A stretch of DNA of 64,000 nucleotides from Cytobacillus gottheilii. GTDB taxonomy: Bacteria > Bacillota > Bacilli > Bacillales > Cytobacillaceae. How positions within the stretch are numbered: the stretch's first letter is position 1; every line of letters begins with the position of its first letter. The notes beneath the pieces were generated by a model. The model searched no databases. It was given only the letters and a program-made list of their open reading frames with translations, and had not been told where the DNA came from. A program made the position numbers and the translations under genes. The DNA lies in assembly GCF_900166665.1 (NCBI RefSeq), contig NZ_LT800494.1, forward strand, positions 2,741,761-2,805,760, written 5' to 3'. Positions 18,379-26,872 of the stretch are shown here, one piece after another.

Positions 18379-19661
18379 CAGTTCGCTTCCCCCTTTCCGT
18401 ATAGGAAATACACGGTATCCAGTTCACATTTTTTTGCTGCTGCTACAATATCATCTTTTGTAACAGCGTCCATGCCTTCGAGCCATTCATCCAGGGAAAC
18501 TGACTGTTCAGAAACGACATTATGATATAATACTTCAATCGCTCCCCTAGCAGTATCAACGGTTTCAAGCAATTGATTTTTAATGACTGCTTTCGTTTGA
18601 TCCATTTCAGCTTCCGTGAATTCTCCATTTTTCATTGCTTTCATTTGTTCTTCTATGATGCCTACCGCTTGATCATATTTACTGTTATCAATTCCCGACA
18701 TCACCATCATCAAGCCTTTATGACTTTCCAGTCTGCTCGCTACATAATAAGCCAAGCTTGCTTTTTCACGCACATTTAAAAACAGCTTCGAATGTGAAAA
18801 TCCGCCAAATATGCCATTGAAGATTTGCAGTGCATAGTACTCTTTTTCCCCATAAAGAACATTTGTGCGATAGCCAATATTCAGCTTTCCTTGCTTTACA
18901 TCCTGCTCTTCCTTCACCGTATTCGTATCGGTTTTTTTGATTGAGGTTTGGCGGGCATCAATGACTTCTGGTGTACGATCAGAAAATTGGAAAAGTTCAT
19001 TGGCATATCCAGCCACTTCATTTTCATCAATATCGCCAATCACATATAAGTCCAGCTCATCTTCTTTTAGAGCATTTTCATAATAGGCATATAAACTTTC
19101 AGGTGTAATCGCATCAACATCATCAATTTGTCCATGCACATGAAGAGCGTAAGGCTCCTCTTTGCACATTTCCTGAACAAGGCGATAGTTCGCATAACGC
19201 ATTTTGTCATCGTACACTGCTTGAATTCTTTGCTTTAATGATCTCTTCTCATTTTCCACGGTACTTGCATCAAAAGCGCTTCCGCTTGCGTTTGGACGTG
19301 TAAGTATATTGGCTAAAAAATCAAATGCCTGCTTTAACAGAGGGGTTTGATCGGATAAAAACTTTTCATTGGCGATTTCAAGAGAAAAGCTCATCACATG
19401 GTATTCGCCCTTTTTCGAAAGATCTGTAAAAAGGGATGCACCGTACAGTTCATCTAAGTATGATCGTAACTTGGCGGTTGTTGGATATTGCTCACTATTG
19501 CTTTGCAGGACATGAGGCAGTAGCGATCTGGCTGTCACCGTTTCTTTCTTTAATGGGGATTTCATTTTCCAGACAATCGTATTGGTTTTAAACTTAGAGG
19601 TCTTTACTGTATGGAGCTTAAAACCTTTTAGCTGCTGTACATTTTCTTCAATAACGCTCAT
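18378..19661 (-). CDS. ymfF: M16 family peptidase-like YmfF (non-catalytic partner)
   Basis: A 427-residue M16 homologue lacking the HxxEH zinc site: the corresponding N-terminal region reads ARSLLPHVLQSNSEQYPTTA. It keeps the fold, with GGFSHSKLFLNVREKASLAY matching the Arg/Tyr substrate-binding block of M16 partners. It is expected to pair with YmfH, whose start codon overlaps its stop. The start chosen is MSVIEENVQ after AAAGGAGGAAGATAC; a longer frame lacks a ribosome site. It is the first gene of the ymfFH unit, behind a long repeat-rich intergenic stretch. Confidence 0.92.
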   Translation of the reverse strand: MSVIEENVQQLKGFKLHTVKTSKFKTNTIVWKMKSPLKKETVTARSLLPHVLQSNSEQYPTTAKLRSYLDELYGASLFTDLSKKGEYHVMSFSLEIANEKFLSDQTPLLKQAFDFLANILTRPNASGSAFDASTVENEKRSLKQRIQAVYDDKMRYANYRLVQEMCKEEPYALHVHGQIDDVDAITPESLYAYYENALKEDELDLYVIGDIDENEVAGYANELFQFSDRTPEVIDARQTSIKKTDTNTVKEEQDVKQGKLNIGYRTNVLYGEKEYYALQIFNGIFGGFSHSKLFLNVREKASLAYYVASRLESHKGLMMVMSGIDNSKYDQAVGIIEEQMKAMKNGEFTEAEMDQTKAVIKNQLLETVDTARGAIEVLYHNVVSEQSVSLDEWLEGMDAVTKDDIVAAAKKCELDTVYFLYGKGEAN

Positions 19662-19929
19662 GTATCTTCCTCCTTTATATAGGCTCAGTTTCTCCATATT
19701 AAGTTGAATTTTATCATCTTAAAGATAATAAATTGCATTTGTTACATAACACAGTGTTTACCAAGCACAGGTTTTGAACACATCTTTTCTTATTATATGT
19801 ACAAAAGTGAAGAGATATTTTCTGCTCACCTCAGCATTGTCTTATTATCATATGCTAAACATTTCCACTGTACAAGGAATAGGGTTTCGGCGGTTATTTT
19901 GTGATGTTTAGGAGAAGTTGGAACAGATT

Positions 19930-20050
19930 ATAAAAAGTGGGATATAAAGGAAGGAATCATTATCTAAGAACGCGGGTCATCAGAAACACTTCTGTTACGC
20001 ACTCTCGCTTTCCGTGGTGAAATGTCTGCGAGTTCTGGCCTATTTTTCTA
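19930..20050. repeat. Degenerate GC module related to family 1
   Basis: The stretch GTTACGCACTCTCGCTTTCC GTGG echoes the CGCTCCAGACCCTCGCTTTC core of the family 1 GC module, preceded by AAAAGTGGGATATAAAG, which may be a decayed left end. The inner CTCCTGCGGG hairpin is not recognisable. It probably represents the left part of the element whose hairpin lies just after nupQ, with the palindrome array between them. Confidence 0.35.
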
Positions 20051-20073
20051 AAAACACCAGATTGACAAATCTT

Positions 20074-20267
20074 ATAATTAAGCGGAAGAATTCCGCTTAT
20101 TTCGTAAAATCACTGAAAAATGGCTTAAATAGACGGAGAAATTCCGTCTAATTAACCAAAAAACGTGCAAATGAGCGATTTTTTTCCCATTTAACCGGAA
20201 AATCTCCGCTTATTTCGCCCGAAAATAGCTTAATTCTGAAAATAACCGGAAATTCTCCGCTTATTTT
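20074..20267. repeat. Family 4 array of four short palindromes (array 1)
   Basis: Four imperfect palindromes of about 26-29 bp with the general form AATAagCGGAgaaatTCCGcttATT: starts near 20074, 20126, 20188 and 20238. Examples are TAAGCGGAAGAATTCCGCTT and AGACGGAGAAATTCCGTCT. Start-to-start distances are about 52, 62 and 50. The links between palindromes are AT-rich and differ from each other. No coding potential is seen. Confidence 0.7.
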
Positions 20268-20293
20268 TTCATTCGTTCGTAAAGCAATTACCC

Positions 20294-20336
20294 AAAAAAA
20301 GCCGAATGATTAAAGATATATCTCTAATCATTCGAC
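20294..20336 (-). terminator. Terminator of the nucleoside transporter operon (family 1 hairpin)
   Basis: Stem GCCGAATGATTA / TAATCATTCGAC (one mismatch) with a 12-base loop, followed on the minus strand by T7. It shares its stem with the hairpin of the family 1 elements, but the TGTCYCAGCCTC end is not seen here. Confidence 0.8.
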
Positions 20337-20349
20337 TTATGTTTATTTA

Positions 20350-21309
20350 TTATCTGCTTCCTTTAATATAAGGCACACCAGAAGCTTTTGGTGCATCAGC
20401 ACGGCCGATAAATCCTGTTAGAGCAAGGATTGTTAAGACATACGGCGCAATTAACAGATACACATTTGGAATGTTTTCCAAGAATGGCAAGCTATTTCCG
20501 ATGATGCTTAAGCTTTGGGCAAATCCAAAGAATAAAGCTGCACCCATCGCACCAAGCGGATGCCATTTACCGAAGATCATTGCTGCAAGAGCCATGAACC
20601 CTTGTCCGCTGATGGTAGCATGTCCAAAATCGGATGAAATGGATTGAGCGTATACACCGCCGCCAATTCCTCCAAGTGCACCAGAGAGAACAACCGCAAT
20701 ATAGCGGATTTTTGTTACATTGATCCCCATAGTGTCTGCTGCCATCGGATGCTCACCAACTGCACGAAGGCGTAAACCAAATGGAGTTTTATAAATGATA
20801 TACCATGCAATCACCGCAACGAAGATCGCCACGAACGAAGTATAATAAGTGTTTGAGAAAAACAATTCACCAATGACTGGGATATCGCTCAGCACTGGGA
20901 TATCAATTTTACTAAACCCTTTTTGAATAATGTCGGTTTGACCTTTATCATAAAAGTATTTAACAAGGAATAAGGAAACCCCGACTGCCAACAAGTTGAT
21001 CGCAACACCAGATACAGTCTGGTCGGCACGGAATGTAATGGAAGCAACAGCATGAATAAGAGAAAATAATGCTCCAACTGCCATTGCAGCCAAAAGGGAT
21101 ACCCAAGGAGTCCAAGCGCCAAGTGCATCAACAAAAGTTAAGTTAAAAACAATCGCTGAAAATGCACCGATGACCATTAAACCTTCTAACCCAATGTTTA
21201 CAACACCGGAACGCTCTGAAAAGGTTCCGCCTAATGCAGTGAAAATAAGTGGAGCAGCCCATAATAATGTGGACGGAATAATGATAACTAATACATCCAT
21301 GAAGCTCAC
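20350..21309 (-). CDS. nupQ: Nucleoside ABC transporter permease (NupQ-like)
   Basis: A 319-residue inner-membrane permease of the BPD_transp_2 family with about 8-9 helices. Recognisable blocks are TALGGTFSERSGVVNIGLEG near the N terminus and VVLSGALGGIGGGVYAQSIS (about 195-215). Paired with NupP it forms the channel of a guanosine/nucleoside importer with ATPase NupO and the lipoprotein encoded upstream. It starts at GTG directly after the NupP stop, 8 bases from GGGGGTGAA. It is the last gene of the operon, followed by a family-1-type hairpin. Confidence 0.92.
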   Translation of the reverse strand: MSFMDVLVIIIPSTLLWAAPLIFTALGGTFSERSGVVNIGLEGLMVIGAFSAIVFNLTFVDALGAWTPWVSLLAAMAVGALFSLIHAVASITFRADQTVSGVAINLLAVGVSLFLVKYFYDKGQTDIIQKGFSKIDIPVLSDIPVIGELFFSNTYYTSFVAIFVAVIAWYIIYKTPFGLRLRAVGEHPMAADTMGINVTKIRYIAVVLSGALGGIGGGVYAQSISSDFGHATISGQGFMALAAMIFGKWHPLGAMGAALFFGFAQSLSIIGNSLPFLENIPNVYLLIAPYVLTILALTGFIGRADAPKASGVPYIKGSR

Positions 21310-22362
21310 TTACTTCACCCCCTTTTTACTAATACGATCAATAAACATACGAATCATGTAGCTTGCTGCGACGAAGAACACAATTAACGCGATAATGATG
21401 TCAACGAGTTCATTCGGTACACCAGCTTCAAGCGGCATGTTCAATGCGCCAACTTTTAAGCTTCCGAATAAAATAGCCGCTAAAATAATTCCGATTGGTC
21501 CATTTGCACCTAGAAGGGCAACAGCAATTCCGTCAAATCCAACTCCTGTAAAACCGCCCTTTGTGGCTGCATAGCCAAATGTCCCCAGACCTTCCATTGC
21601 ACCTGCAAGACCTGCAAACGCACCAGAAATGACCATAGACATTATGATATTTGATTTAACATTCATCCCCGCATATTCAGAAGCATTTTGGTTAAATCCA
21701 ACTGCTTTTAACTCATAACCTCTTGACGTTTTTTCAAGAATGAACCACATGATAAATACGCAAATAAGTGCGATAAAAATTCCCCAGTGCAAACGGGAAT
21801 AGTCAGTTAGACTTTCAAAAAATGGTGAACGAAGAGATGCACTTTGATGTACCAATTCTGTTCGGTCACTTGATTCAGATAGCACAGAACGAATGATATA
21901 GTTTGTAACATGTAAAGCAACATAGTTCATCATAATGGTTACAATAACTTCATGAACTCTAAATCTTGCTTTTAAAAGACCTGGAATAAATGCCCATAAC
22001 GCTCCTGCTGCAGCACCTGCTAAAACAGCGAGCGGCAAGTGAATGACCTTCGGAAGTTCGAATGCAACCCCTACCCAGACAGCTGCAAGCCAGCCAACAA
22101 TCAGCTGTCCTTCAACTCCGATGTTAAATAAGCCTGTTCTAAAAGCAAACGCAACAGCTAAACCGGCTAAAATATATGGTGTGATTTGTCTGATGGTCTC
22201 TCCAGTAAAGTAAGAATCACCGAAAGCACCATTCCACAAAGCACCAAATGCCGCAACTGGATCATAGCCAGTAATAAGCATGATGATTGTTCCTACGAGC
22301 ATCCCCAGTAAAACGGCGATAATGGGAACAATAATATTTTTCGTGCGATTAGACATCTGCAT
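21310..22362 (-). CDS. nupP: Nucleoside ABC transporter permease (NupP-like)
   Basis: A 350-residue permease, first of the two channel subunits, with about 8 membrane helices. Conserved stretches include AFRTGLFNIGVEGQLIVGWL (about 75-95), typical of BMP-type importers, and AVGFNQNASEYAGMNVKSNI, the EAA-like loop that contacts the ATPase. Its start overlaps the NupO coding end. Two near starts (MQMSNR and MSNR) are possible; I took the first because AAGG lies 8 bases before it. Nucleoside specificity is inferred from the gene set. Confidence 0.9.
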   Translation of the reverse strand: MQMSNRTKNIIVPIIAVLLGMLVGTIIMLITGYDPVAAFGALWNGAFGDSYFTGETIRQITPYILAGLAVAFAFRTGLFNIGVEGQLIVGWLAAVWVGVAFELPKVIHLPLAVLAGAAAGALWAFIPGLLKARFRVHEVIVTIMMNYVALHVTNYIIRSVLSESSDRTELVHQSASLRSPFFESLTDYSRLHWGIFIALICVFIMWFILEKTSRGYELKAVGFNQNASEYAGMNVKSNIIMSMVISGAFAGLAGAMEGLGTFGYAATKGGFTGVGFDGIAVALLGANGPIGIILAAILFGSLKVGALNMPLEAGVPNELVDIIIALIVFFVAASYMIRMFIDRISKKGVK

Positions 22363-23887
22363 GATCCACACCTTCTTTCTTCTGTTTCGAACCAGCCATC
22401 AATAATCCCAATTCTTGTTCTGTAGTTGATTTTGGATCAACGATAGCGACAATTTCTCCTTCATAAATTACAGCGATCTTGTCACTGACATTGATAATTT
22501 CATCAAGTTCAAAGGAGATTAACAGAACGGCTTTTCCATTGTCACGCTGTTCAATCAGACGCTTATGAATAAATTCAATTGCTCCTACATCAAGACCGCG
22601 TGTAGGCTGAGCAGCGATCAGCAAATCAGGATTACGATCGATCTCACGTCCAATGATCGCTTTCTGCTGATTTCCGCCTGATAATGCACGTGCTAACGTA
22701 AACTCACTTGGTGTACGCACATCGTACTCTTTAATTAAGCTTTTCGCTTTTTTATAAATTTCTTTGTAATTCAGTACTCCGCCTTTTGAAAACGGACGCT
22801 TATAGTAGGTTTGAAGTGCGATATTCGCACCAATCGGATAGTCTAAAACGAGACCATGTTTGTGACGGTCCTGTGGGATATGGCCAGTTCCTGCCTCTGT
22901 TACTTTTCTTGGAGGCATATTGATAATTTCTTTGCCATTCAGCTTAATTGAACCGCTTTCAGACTTTCTCAGTCCTGTGATCGCTTCGATTAATTCTGAC
23001 TGCCCATTGCCATCTACTCCGGCAATCCCCACAATTTCTCCAGCCTTCACTTCTAAGTTAAGATTATTAACAGCTGGCAATCCACGGGAATCTTTTACGT
23101 TCAGACCATTAATCTCAAGCACACCATGTTCAGGTTTTGCTTCTGTTTTTTCTGTTTTAAACGTTACTTCACGGCCAACCATTAAGCTAGCCAGATCGTT
23201 CGGATTGGTCTCACTTACATTGACTGTGCCAATCCCCACACCTTTGCGGATAACGGTTACACGATCACAAACTTCCATGATTTCTTTCAGTTTGTGTGTG
23301 ATTAAGATAATAGACTTTCCTTCTTTAATTAAGGTTTTCATAATTTGAATTAGTTCTTTAATTTCCTGAGGAGTCAATACAGCTGTCGGCTCATCAAAGA
23401 TTAAAATCTCAGCACCACGGTAGAGCGTTTTTAATATTTCAACCCTTTGCTGCATGCCTACAGATATATCGGAAATATAAGCTTGCGGATCCACAGCAAG
23501 ACCATATTTTTCAGAGATTTCACGTACATCCTGTTCTGCTTTTTTGATATCAATGCGTCCACGTGATGTCGTTTCTTTCCCTAAGATAATGTTTTCAGTC
23601 ACAGTGAATTTATCAACAAGCATGAAATGCTGATGCACCATTCCAATGCCCAACTCATTCGCAATGTTCGGATTGGTGATTTGCACTGCCTTTCCATTCA
23701 CTTTGATTTCGCCTTTTTCTGGCTGGTAGAGACCGAAAAGCACGTTCATTAACGTTGATTTACCTGCACCATTTTCACCTAACAATGCATGTATTTCTCC
23801 TTGCTTCAGCTGCAGCGTAATGTTATCATTTGCAACAATGCCTGGAAATTCTTTTCGGATGTTAAGCATCTCGATCACGTATTCCAT
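22349..23887 (-). CDS. nupO: Nucleoside ABC transporter ATPase (NupO-like, double cassette)
   Basis: A 512-residue tandem ABC ATPase. The first cassette has Walker A LLGENGAGKST (about 36-46), signature VGMQQRVEI and Walker B EILIFDEPTAVL. The second cassette has GIAGVDGNGQSELIE in place of a classical Walker A, with LSGGNQQK and LIAAQPTRGLDVG, which is the usual degenerate second half in this sugar/nucleoside family. The start chosen is ATG behind GAGGAGTGAAAAGA; a longer frame lacks a ribosome site. A terminator-like hairpin separates it from the lipoprotein gene, which should give more binding protein than transporter. Confidence 0.93.
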   Translation of the reverse strand: MEYVIEMLNIRKEFPGIVANDNITLQLKQGEIHALLGENGAGKSTLMNVLFGLYQPEKGEIKVNGKAVQITNPNIANELGIGMVHQHFMLVDKFTVTENIILGKETTSRGRIDIKKAEQDVREISEKYGLAVDPQAYISDISVGMQQRVEILKTLYRGAEILIFDEPTAVLTPQEIKELIQIMKTLIKEGKSIILITHKLKEIMEVCDRVTVIRKGVGIGTVNVSETNPNDLASLMVGREVTFKTEKTEAKPEHGVLEINGLNVKDSRGLPAVNNLNLEVKAGEIVGIAGVDGNGQSELIEAITGLRKSESGSIKLNGKEIINMPPRKVTEAGTGHIPQDRHKHGLVLDYPIGANIALQTYYKRPFSKGGVLNYKEIYKKAKSLIKEYDVRTPSEFTLARALSGGNQQKAIIGREIDRNPDLLIAAQPTRGLDVGAIEFIHKRLIEQRDNGKAVLLISFELDEIINVSDKIAVIYEGEIVAIVDPKSTTEQELGLLMAGSKQKKEGVDHADV

Positions 23888-23928
23888 TCTTTTCACTCCT
23901 CGCTTTATTAAAGGGGACATCTAGTAGT

Positions 23929-23948
23929 TAGAGGTCAGACCTTGCAAC
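23929..23948. promoter_or_regulatory. Possible second GntR-type half-site region upstream of nupO
   Basis: An 11-base odd palindrome, AGGTC-A-GACCT, lies about 45 bases upstream of the nupO start, near ACATCTAGTAGTTAG. It partly resembles the ACATCAGA..TCTGATGT palindrome before ymfC. It could be a weak operator for the same regulator, or chance. Confidence 0.2.
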
Positions 23949-24092
23949 CTCATATAAAAACCTGGCCAGCGCCAAGTTTACTTCCTTATTTCATTTAGTT
24001 GTAAACAGCTAAGTGAAAGGCAGATGAAAGATCGAATTCTGACCTTCAATTAACGTTTTACTCTTAAACATAAAAACTCGTTTTTTTTCTTT

Positions 24093-24133
24093 AAAAAAGG
24101 AATAAGCGGTGAAAACAGGCTACCGCTTATTCC
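24093..24133 (-). terminator. Intercistronic hairpin between binding protein and ATPase genes
   Basis: Perfect 12-bp stem GGAATAAGCGGT / ACCGCTTATTCC, 11-base loop, followed on the minus strand by TTTTTT. It is 13 bases after the bmp stop. Such a partial terminator commonly raises the level of the substrate-binding lipoprotein over the membrane parts. Confidence 0.85.
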
Positions 24134-24145
24134 TTTGTTGCAACA

Positions 24146-25264
24146 TTACTCTGCTGAGAAAGTTTCTAATTCAGCAATTGTGCCAGGGATCGTTAAATCA
24201 CCAGCTTTGATTTTTTCAATCCACTCATTTACTGCTGTTTCGATGTCCGCTTTGTTTGCTACTTCTTCGTTAAGAGGAGCAAGACCAACGCCATCTTCAG
24301 CTAAACCATAAGTAGTTGTTTCTCCGCCAGGGAAGTTTCCTTCCATAGCATGTTTTGAAACGTCTTGTACTGCAACGTCAACACGCTTCATTGCAGAAGT
24401 TAATACGATATTGTGCTCTTCTCCGCCAGCTTCTACAACACCTTCAGCTGTTTGGTCTGAGTCAACACCGATTGCCCAGATTGATCTTTCAGGGTCATTT
24501 GCTTTTAAGTCACGCGCTTCTTTAAATAGACCGTTACCAGTTCCGCCAGCTGCGTGGAAAATTACATCGATATCAGAAGAATACATTGTTGAAGCAATAG
24601 TTTGACCAAGTTCAGCTTTATCGAATGCACCAGCATATTGAACATCTACAGTGATTGCAGGATCTACTGCTTGTACACCAGCACGGAAACCAGCTTCGAA
24701 ACGCTCGATAACTTCAGATTCCATTCCGCCGATGAAACCGATTTTGTTTGTTTCAGTTGCAAGAGCAGCAGCTACACCAGCAAGGAAAGAAGCTTCTTGC
24801 TCTTTGAAAAGAACACTTGCTACGTTTGGCTGATCAACTACAGCATCAATGATCGAGAAGTGAGCATCTGTTTGCTGCTGAGCGATTTCATTCACCGCAC
24901 CTTCCATCATGAAACCAATACCGAATACTAAGTCAAAATCTTGGCGAACAAGGTTGTTTAAGTTTGTAGAATAGTCTGCATCAGATTGTGATTGCAAGTA
25001 GTTGTAACCGTCTGTTCCTTTATCAAGACCGTTTTCCTTACCAAAAGCTTGAATACCTTCCCAAGCTGATTGGTTGAATGATTTATCATCAACTCCACCA
25101 ACATCTGTAACCATTGCAACTGTAAAGTTGTTTTCAGTGCTTTCTCCAGCACCACCGTTATCTGTGTCGGATCCTTCGTTACTTTCACCGCCGCCACAAG
25201 CACTTAAAAATGTACCTGCTGCTAGGACTAACGACATTGCTAAACCAAATTTGCGCTTTTTCAA
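24146..25264 (-). CDS. nupN: BMP family lipoprotein, nucleoside-binding protein of the ABC importer
   Basis: A 372-residue extracellular binding lipoprotein. The signal peptide [20 protein letters not shown] ends in lipobox LSAC, so Cys23 is lipid-modified, followed by a Gly/Ser/Glu linker. The BMP/PnrA fold is marked by [40 protein letters not shown] and [16 protein letters not shown]. PnrA-like proteins bind purine nucleosides; specificity here is inferred. The start is TTG, 8 bases after AGGGGG. It follows the GntR gene by about 80 bases. Confidence 0.92.
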   Translation of the reverse strand: MKKRKFGLAMSLVLAAGTFLSACGGGESNEGSDTDNGGAGESTENNFTVAMVTDVGGVDDKSFNQSAWEGIQAFGKENGLDKGTDGYNYLQSQSDADYSTNLNNLVRQDFDLVFGIGFMMEGAVNEIAQQQTDAHFSIIDAVVDQPNVASVLFKEQEASFLAGVAAALATETNKIGFIGGMESEVIERFEAGFRAGVQAVDPAITVDVQYAGAFDKAELGQTIASTMYSSDIDVIFHAAGGTGNGLFKEARDLKANDPERSIWAIGVDSDQTAEGVVEAGGEEHNIVLTSAMKRVDVAVQDVSKHAMEGNFPGGETTTYGLAEDGVGLAPLNEEVANKADIETAVNEWIEKIKAGDLTIPGTIAELETFSAE

Positions 25265-25346
25265 CGTGTGTACCCCCTAAAGAAATTGTTTTTACATTAG
25301 TAGTAATACCCAAAATTCATGAATGATTGCATAAATCAAGCCAAAC

Positions 25347-26072
25347 TCAGATGCGCTTTCTTAAAACATGAAAGCTAAACTTGTCTGCTCTGAAATAATT
25401 AACACTGTAAAGGATAGGCTCGTCCATTTCATCATAATGCATTTGCTTTAAAACAAGCAGTGCAGTCTCAGGGTCACATTCTAATATCGGGGAAACTTTG
25501 TCGTGATATCCAATCGGTTCTATCTGTGCTATGGCATATGTAATCTTCCGGCCAGCGTCTGTTCCCAGCAGATCTAAAAATGATTCTTTCTCATGCGAGA
25601 AGGTCTCTGGCAGGATTTTTTCAGGCACCTTGTCAATACAATAGACAACCGGCTCTCCATTAGCGGTTCTTACCCTTTCAATCACAGCAATGTCTTCCTC
25701 AATAGAACATGAAAAACGGCGTATATCCTCTTCAGTTGGCCCTTGGGTGACTGAGCTTAAAAAAATGGTTCCAGGCTTCATTCCAGCCTGCAAAATCATG
25801 TTTGTCACACTGTTCAGCTGTTCTATGCCAGAGGTAAAAAGCGGCTTTGCATTCACAAAAGTACCTACACCATGGCGGCGGATAATGATATTCTCTTCTT
25901 CAAGAATCCTTAACGCCTCACGCAGTGTCGCTCTGCTGACACCGAGCTGTTTGGCAAGATCAAATTCAGATGGGAGTTTTTCTCTTTCTTTATATAGCCC
26001 AACTTCAATGTCCTGCTTTAAACGATCGATGACTTGCAAATATAAATGCCGGTTATCTGACTTAATAGACAT
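25347..26072 (-). CDS. ymfC: GntR/HutC-family transcriptional regulator YmfC
   Basis: A 241-residue regulator with a GntR winged helix at the N terminus ([20 protein letters not shown], about 34-53, then [17 protein letters not shown]) and a C-terminal UTRA ligand domain (about 85-235). The start is the ATG 8 bases after GGAGG; an upstream TTG in frame lies on the Shine-Dalgarno itself. A perfect palindrome lies between the likely promoter and the start, pointing to autoregulation. Its position directly before the nucleoside transporter genes suggests it controls them, with a nucleoside or nucleotide as signal. That link is inference. Confidence 0.92.
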   Translation of the reverse strand: MSIKSDNRHLYLQVIDRLKQDIEVGLYKEREKLPSEFDLAKQLGVSRATLREALRILEEENIIIRRHGVGTFVNAKPLFTSGIEQLNSVTNMILQAGMKPGTIFLSSVTQGPTEEDIRRFSCSIEEDIAVIERVRTANGEPVVYCIDKVPEKILPETFSHEKESFLDLLGTDAGRKITYAIAQIEPIGYHDKVSPILECDPETALLVLKQMHYDEMDEPILYSVNYFRADKFSFHVLRKRI

Positions 26073-26101
26073 GCAGTGTTCCTCCAACCCATTTTCTCAA
26101 G

Positions 26102-26119
26102 ACATCAGACCTCTGATGT
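26102..26119. promoter_or_regulatory. Perfect palindromic operator upstream of ymfC
   Basis: ACATCAGA-CC-TCTGATGT, an 8-bp perfect inverted repeat with a two-base centre. It lies about 30 bases before the ymfC start and downstream of a good -10 box (TATAGT on the minus strand). Size and symmetry fit a GntR-family dimer operator. Confidence 0.65.
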
Positions 26120-26639
26120 TCAATCATTCCTACTAATCGAAAATACTATAACACTTTTTACCCAATAAAGGAATAGTATTTCATGAAAATGTCGAAAAAA
26201 GATAGATAGATTTCAATTGTTATAATTGCCTAACATTTACAAAGGGAAATAGTGGTATATTTGGCATTTTGATATCGCTTTCATATTTTATGAAAGCGAA
26301 ATTTTGCTGATGTATTCCGAATTGAGCAACAAATGTAAATGTAAGTGTTTCCAATAGTATGTCACATTAAAACCCGGTAAACGGACTGTAAAGATCGTTT
26401 GTCGAATGCTGGTGATACGCTCCGAACGTGCTTCGCAGAACATTTTTACTGCTGCCGAGTACGGATCAAAGATGGGGCAGCACCGAGGGTTACTGTACCT
26501 TCCATTCCATTTGCCAGATATAACGCAAAATAGCTGTTTCAAGGCCGTTTAATAGAAGAAAAGCTTTTAATAATCGGGAAATAAACTAGTTTCTAAGACA
26601 AAACCAAACGAATCGCTTGAAACGTATAATCAAACATGG

Positions 26640-26855
26640 TATTGGTATTTAACCAATTCAGACCACTTGTGCTGCCGTGTCTCGCTTTTTATAGGAGGAA
26701 GCTGAGCCTTCTCACAGCATGCTTTCTTCCACTAGAAATCAGTATCCTCGGATCCATTCGACTCATGTTTAAAAAAAACAAATAAAAAACCGAATGATTA
26801 GAAAGATTCTCTTCCTAACCATTCGGTTCTATGATGGTGTTAAGTTCTTTTGTCC
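26640..26855 (-). repeat. Family 1 element, copy C (decayed, after spoIIIE)
   Basis: The GC module is worn (GTGTCTCGCTTTTTATAGGA ... GAAGCTGAGCC ... CAGTATCCTCGGATCCATTC), but the AT-rich link, the hairpin AACCGAATG / CATTCGGTT and the right end TTTTGTCCTACAATC are in the same order as in the good copies. The right end lies about 18 bases beyond the spoIIIE stop. Confidence 0.6.
26783..26828 (-). terminator. Terminator hairpin of spoIIIE inside family 1 element
   Basis: Stem AACCGAATGATTAGRAAG-type: AACCGAATG / CATTCGGTT plus GAAAG / CTTCC inner pairs, followed on the minus strand by TTTTTATTTG. It is the only terminator-like structure after spoIIIE. Confidence 0.7.
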
Positions 26856-26872
26856 TACAATCTTCTTGCATT

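Larger units (their letters stand above)
26133..26872. other. Long intergenic stretch between spoIIIE and ymfC
   Basis: From right to left: the ymfC promoter region with -10 TATAGT; an isolated 9-bp hairpin (CGCTTTCAT / ATGAAAGCG, 26276-26298); a GC-richer segment (about 26340-26530) open in several frames, including an 84-codon minus-strand frame I do not recognise; then a decayed family 1 element. No confident gene is present. The GC-richer segment may be a decayed gene. Confidence 0.45.

Noticed and set aside
20074..20267. CRISPR array from the evenly spaced repeats
   Set aside because: Repeats are self-complementary palindromes that differ among themselves, only four per array, links are AT-rich and of unequal length, and no cas gene is near.
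23888..24145. Purine riboswitch in front of nupO or the binding protein
   Set aside because: Neither the three-way junction core nor the TATA..GG...CTAC-type conserved loops could be found; only a terminator and a weak palindrome.
26288..26542. 84-codon minus-strand open frame as a real gene
   Set aside because: No good Shine-Dalgarno, unusual Cys/His/Tyr-rich composition, several other frames equally open, and its end overlaps a hairpin.
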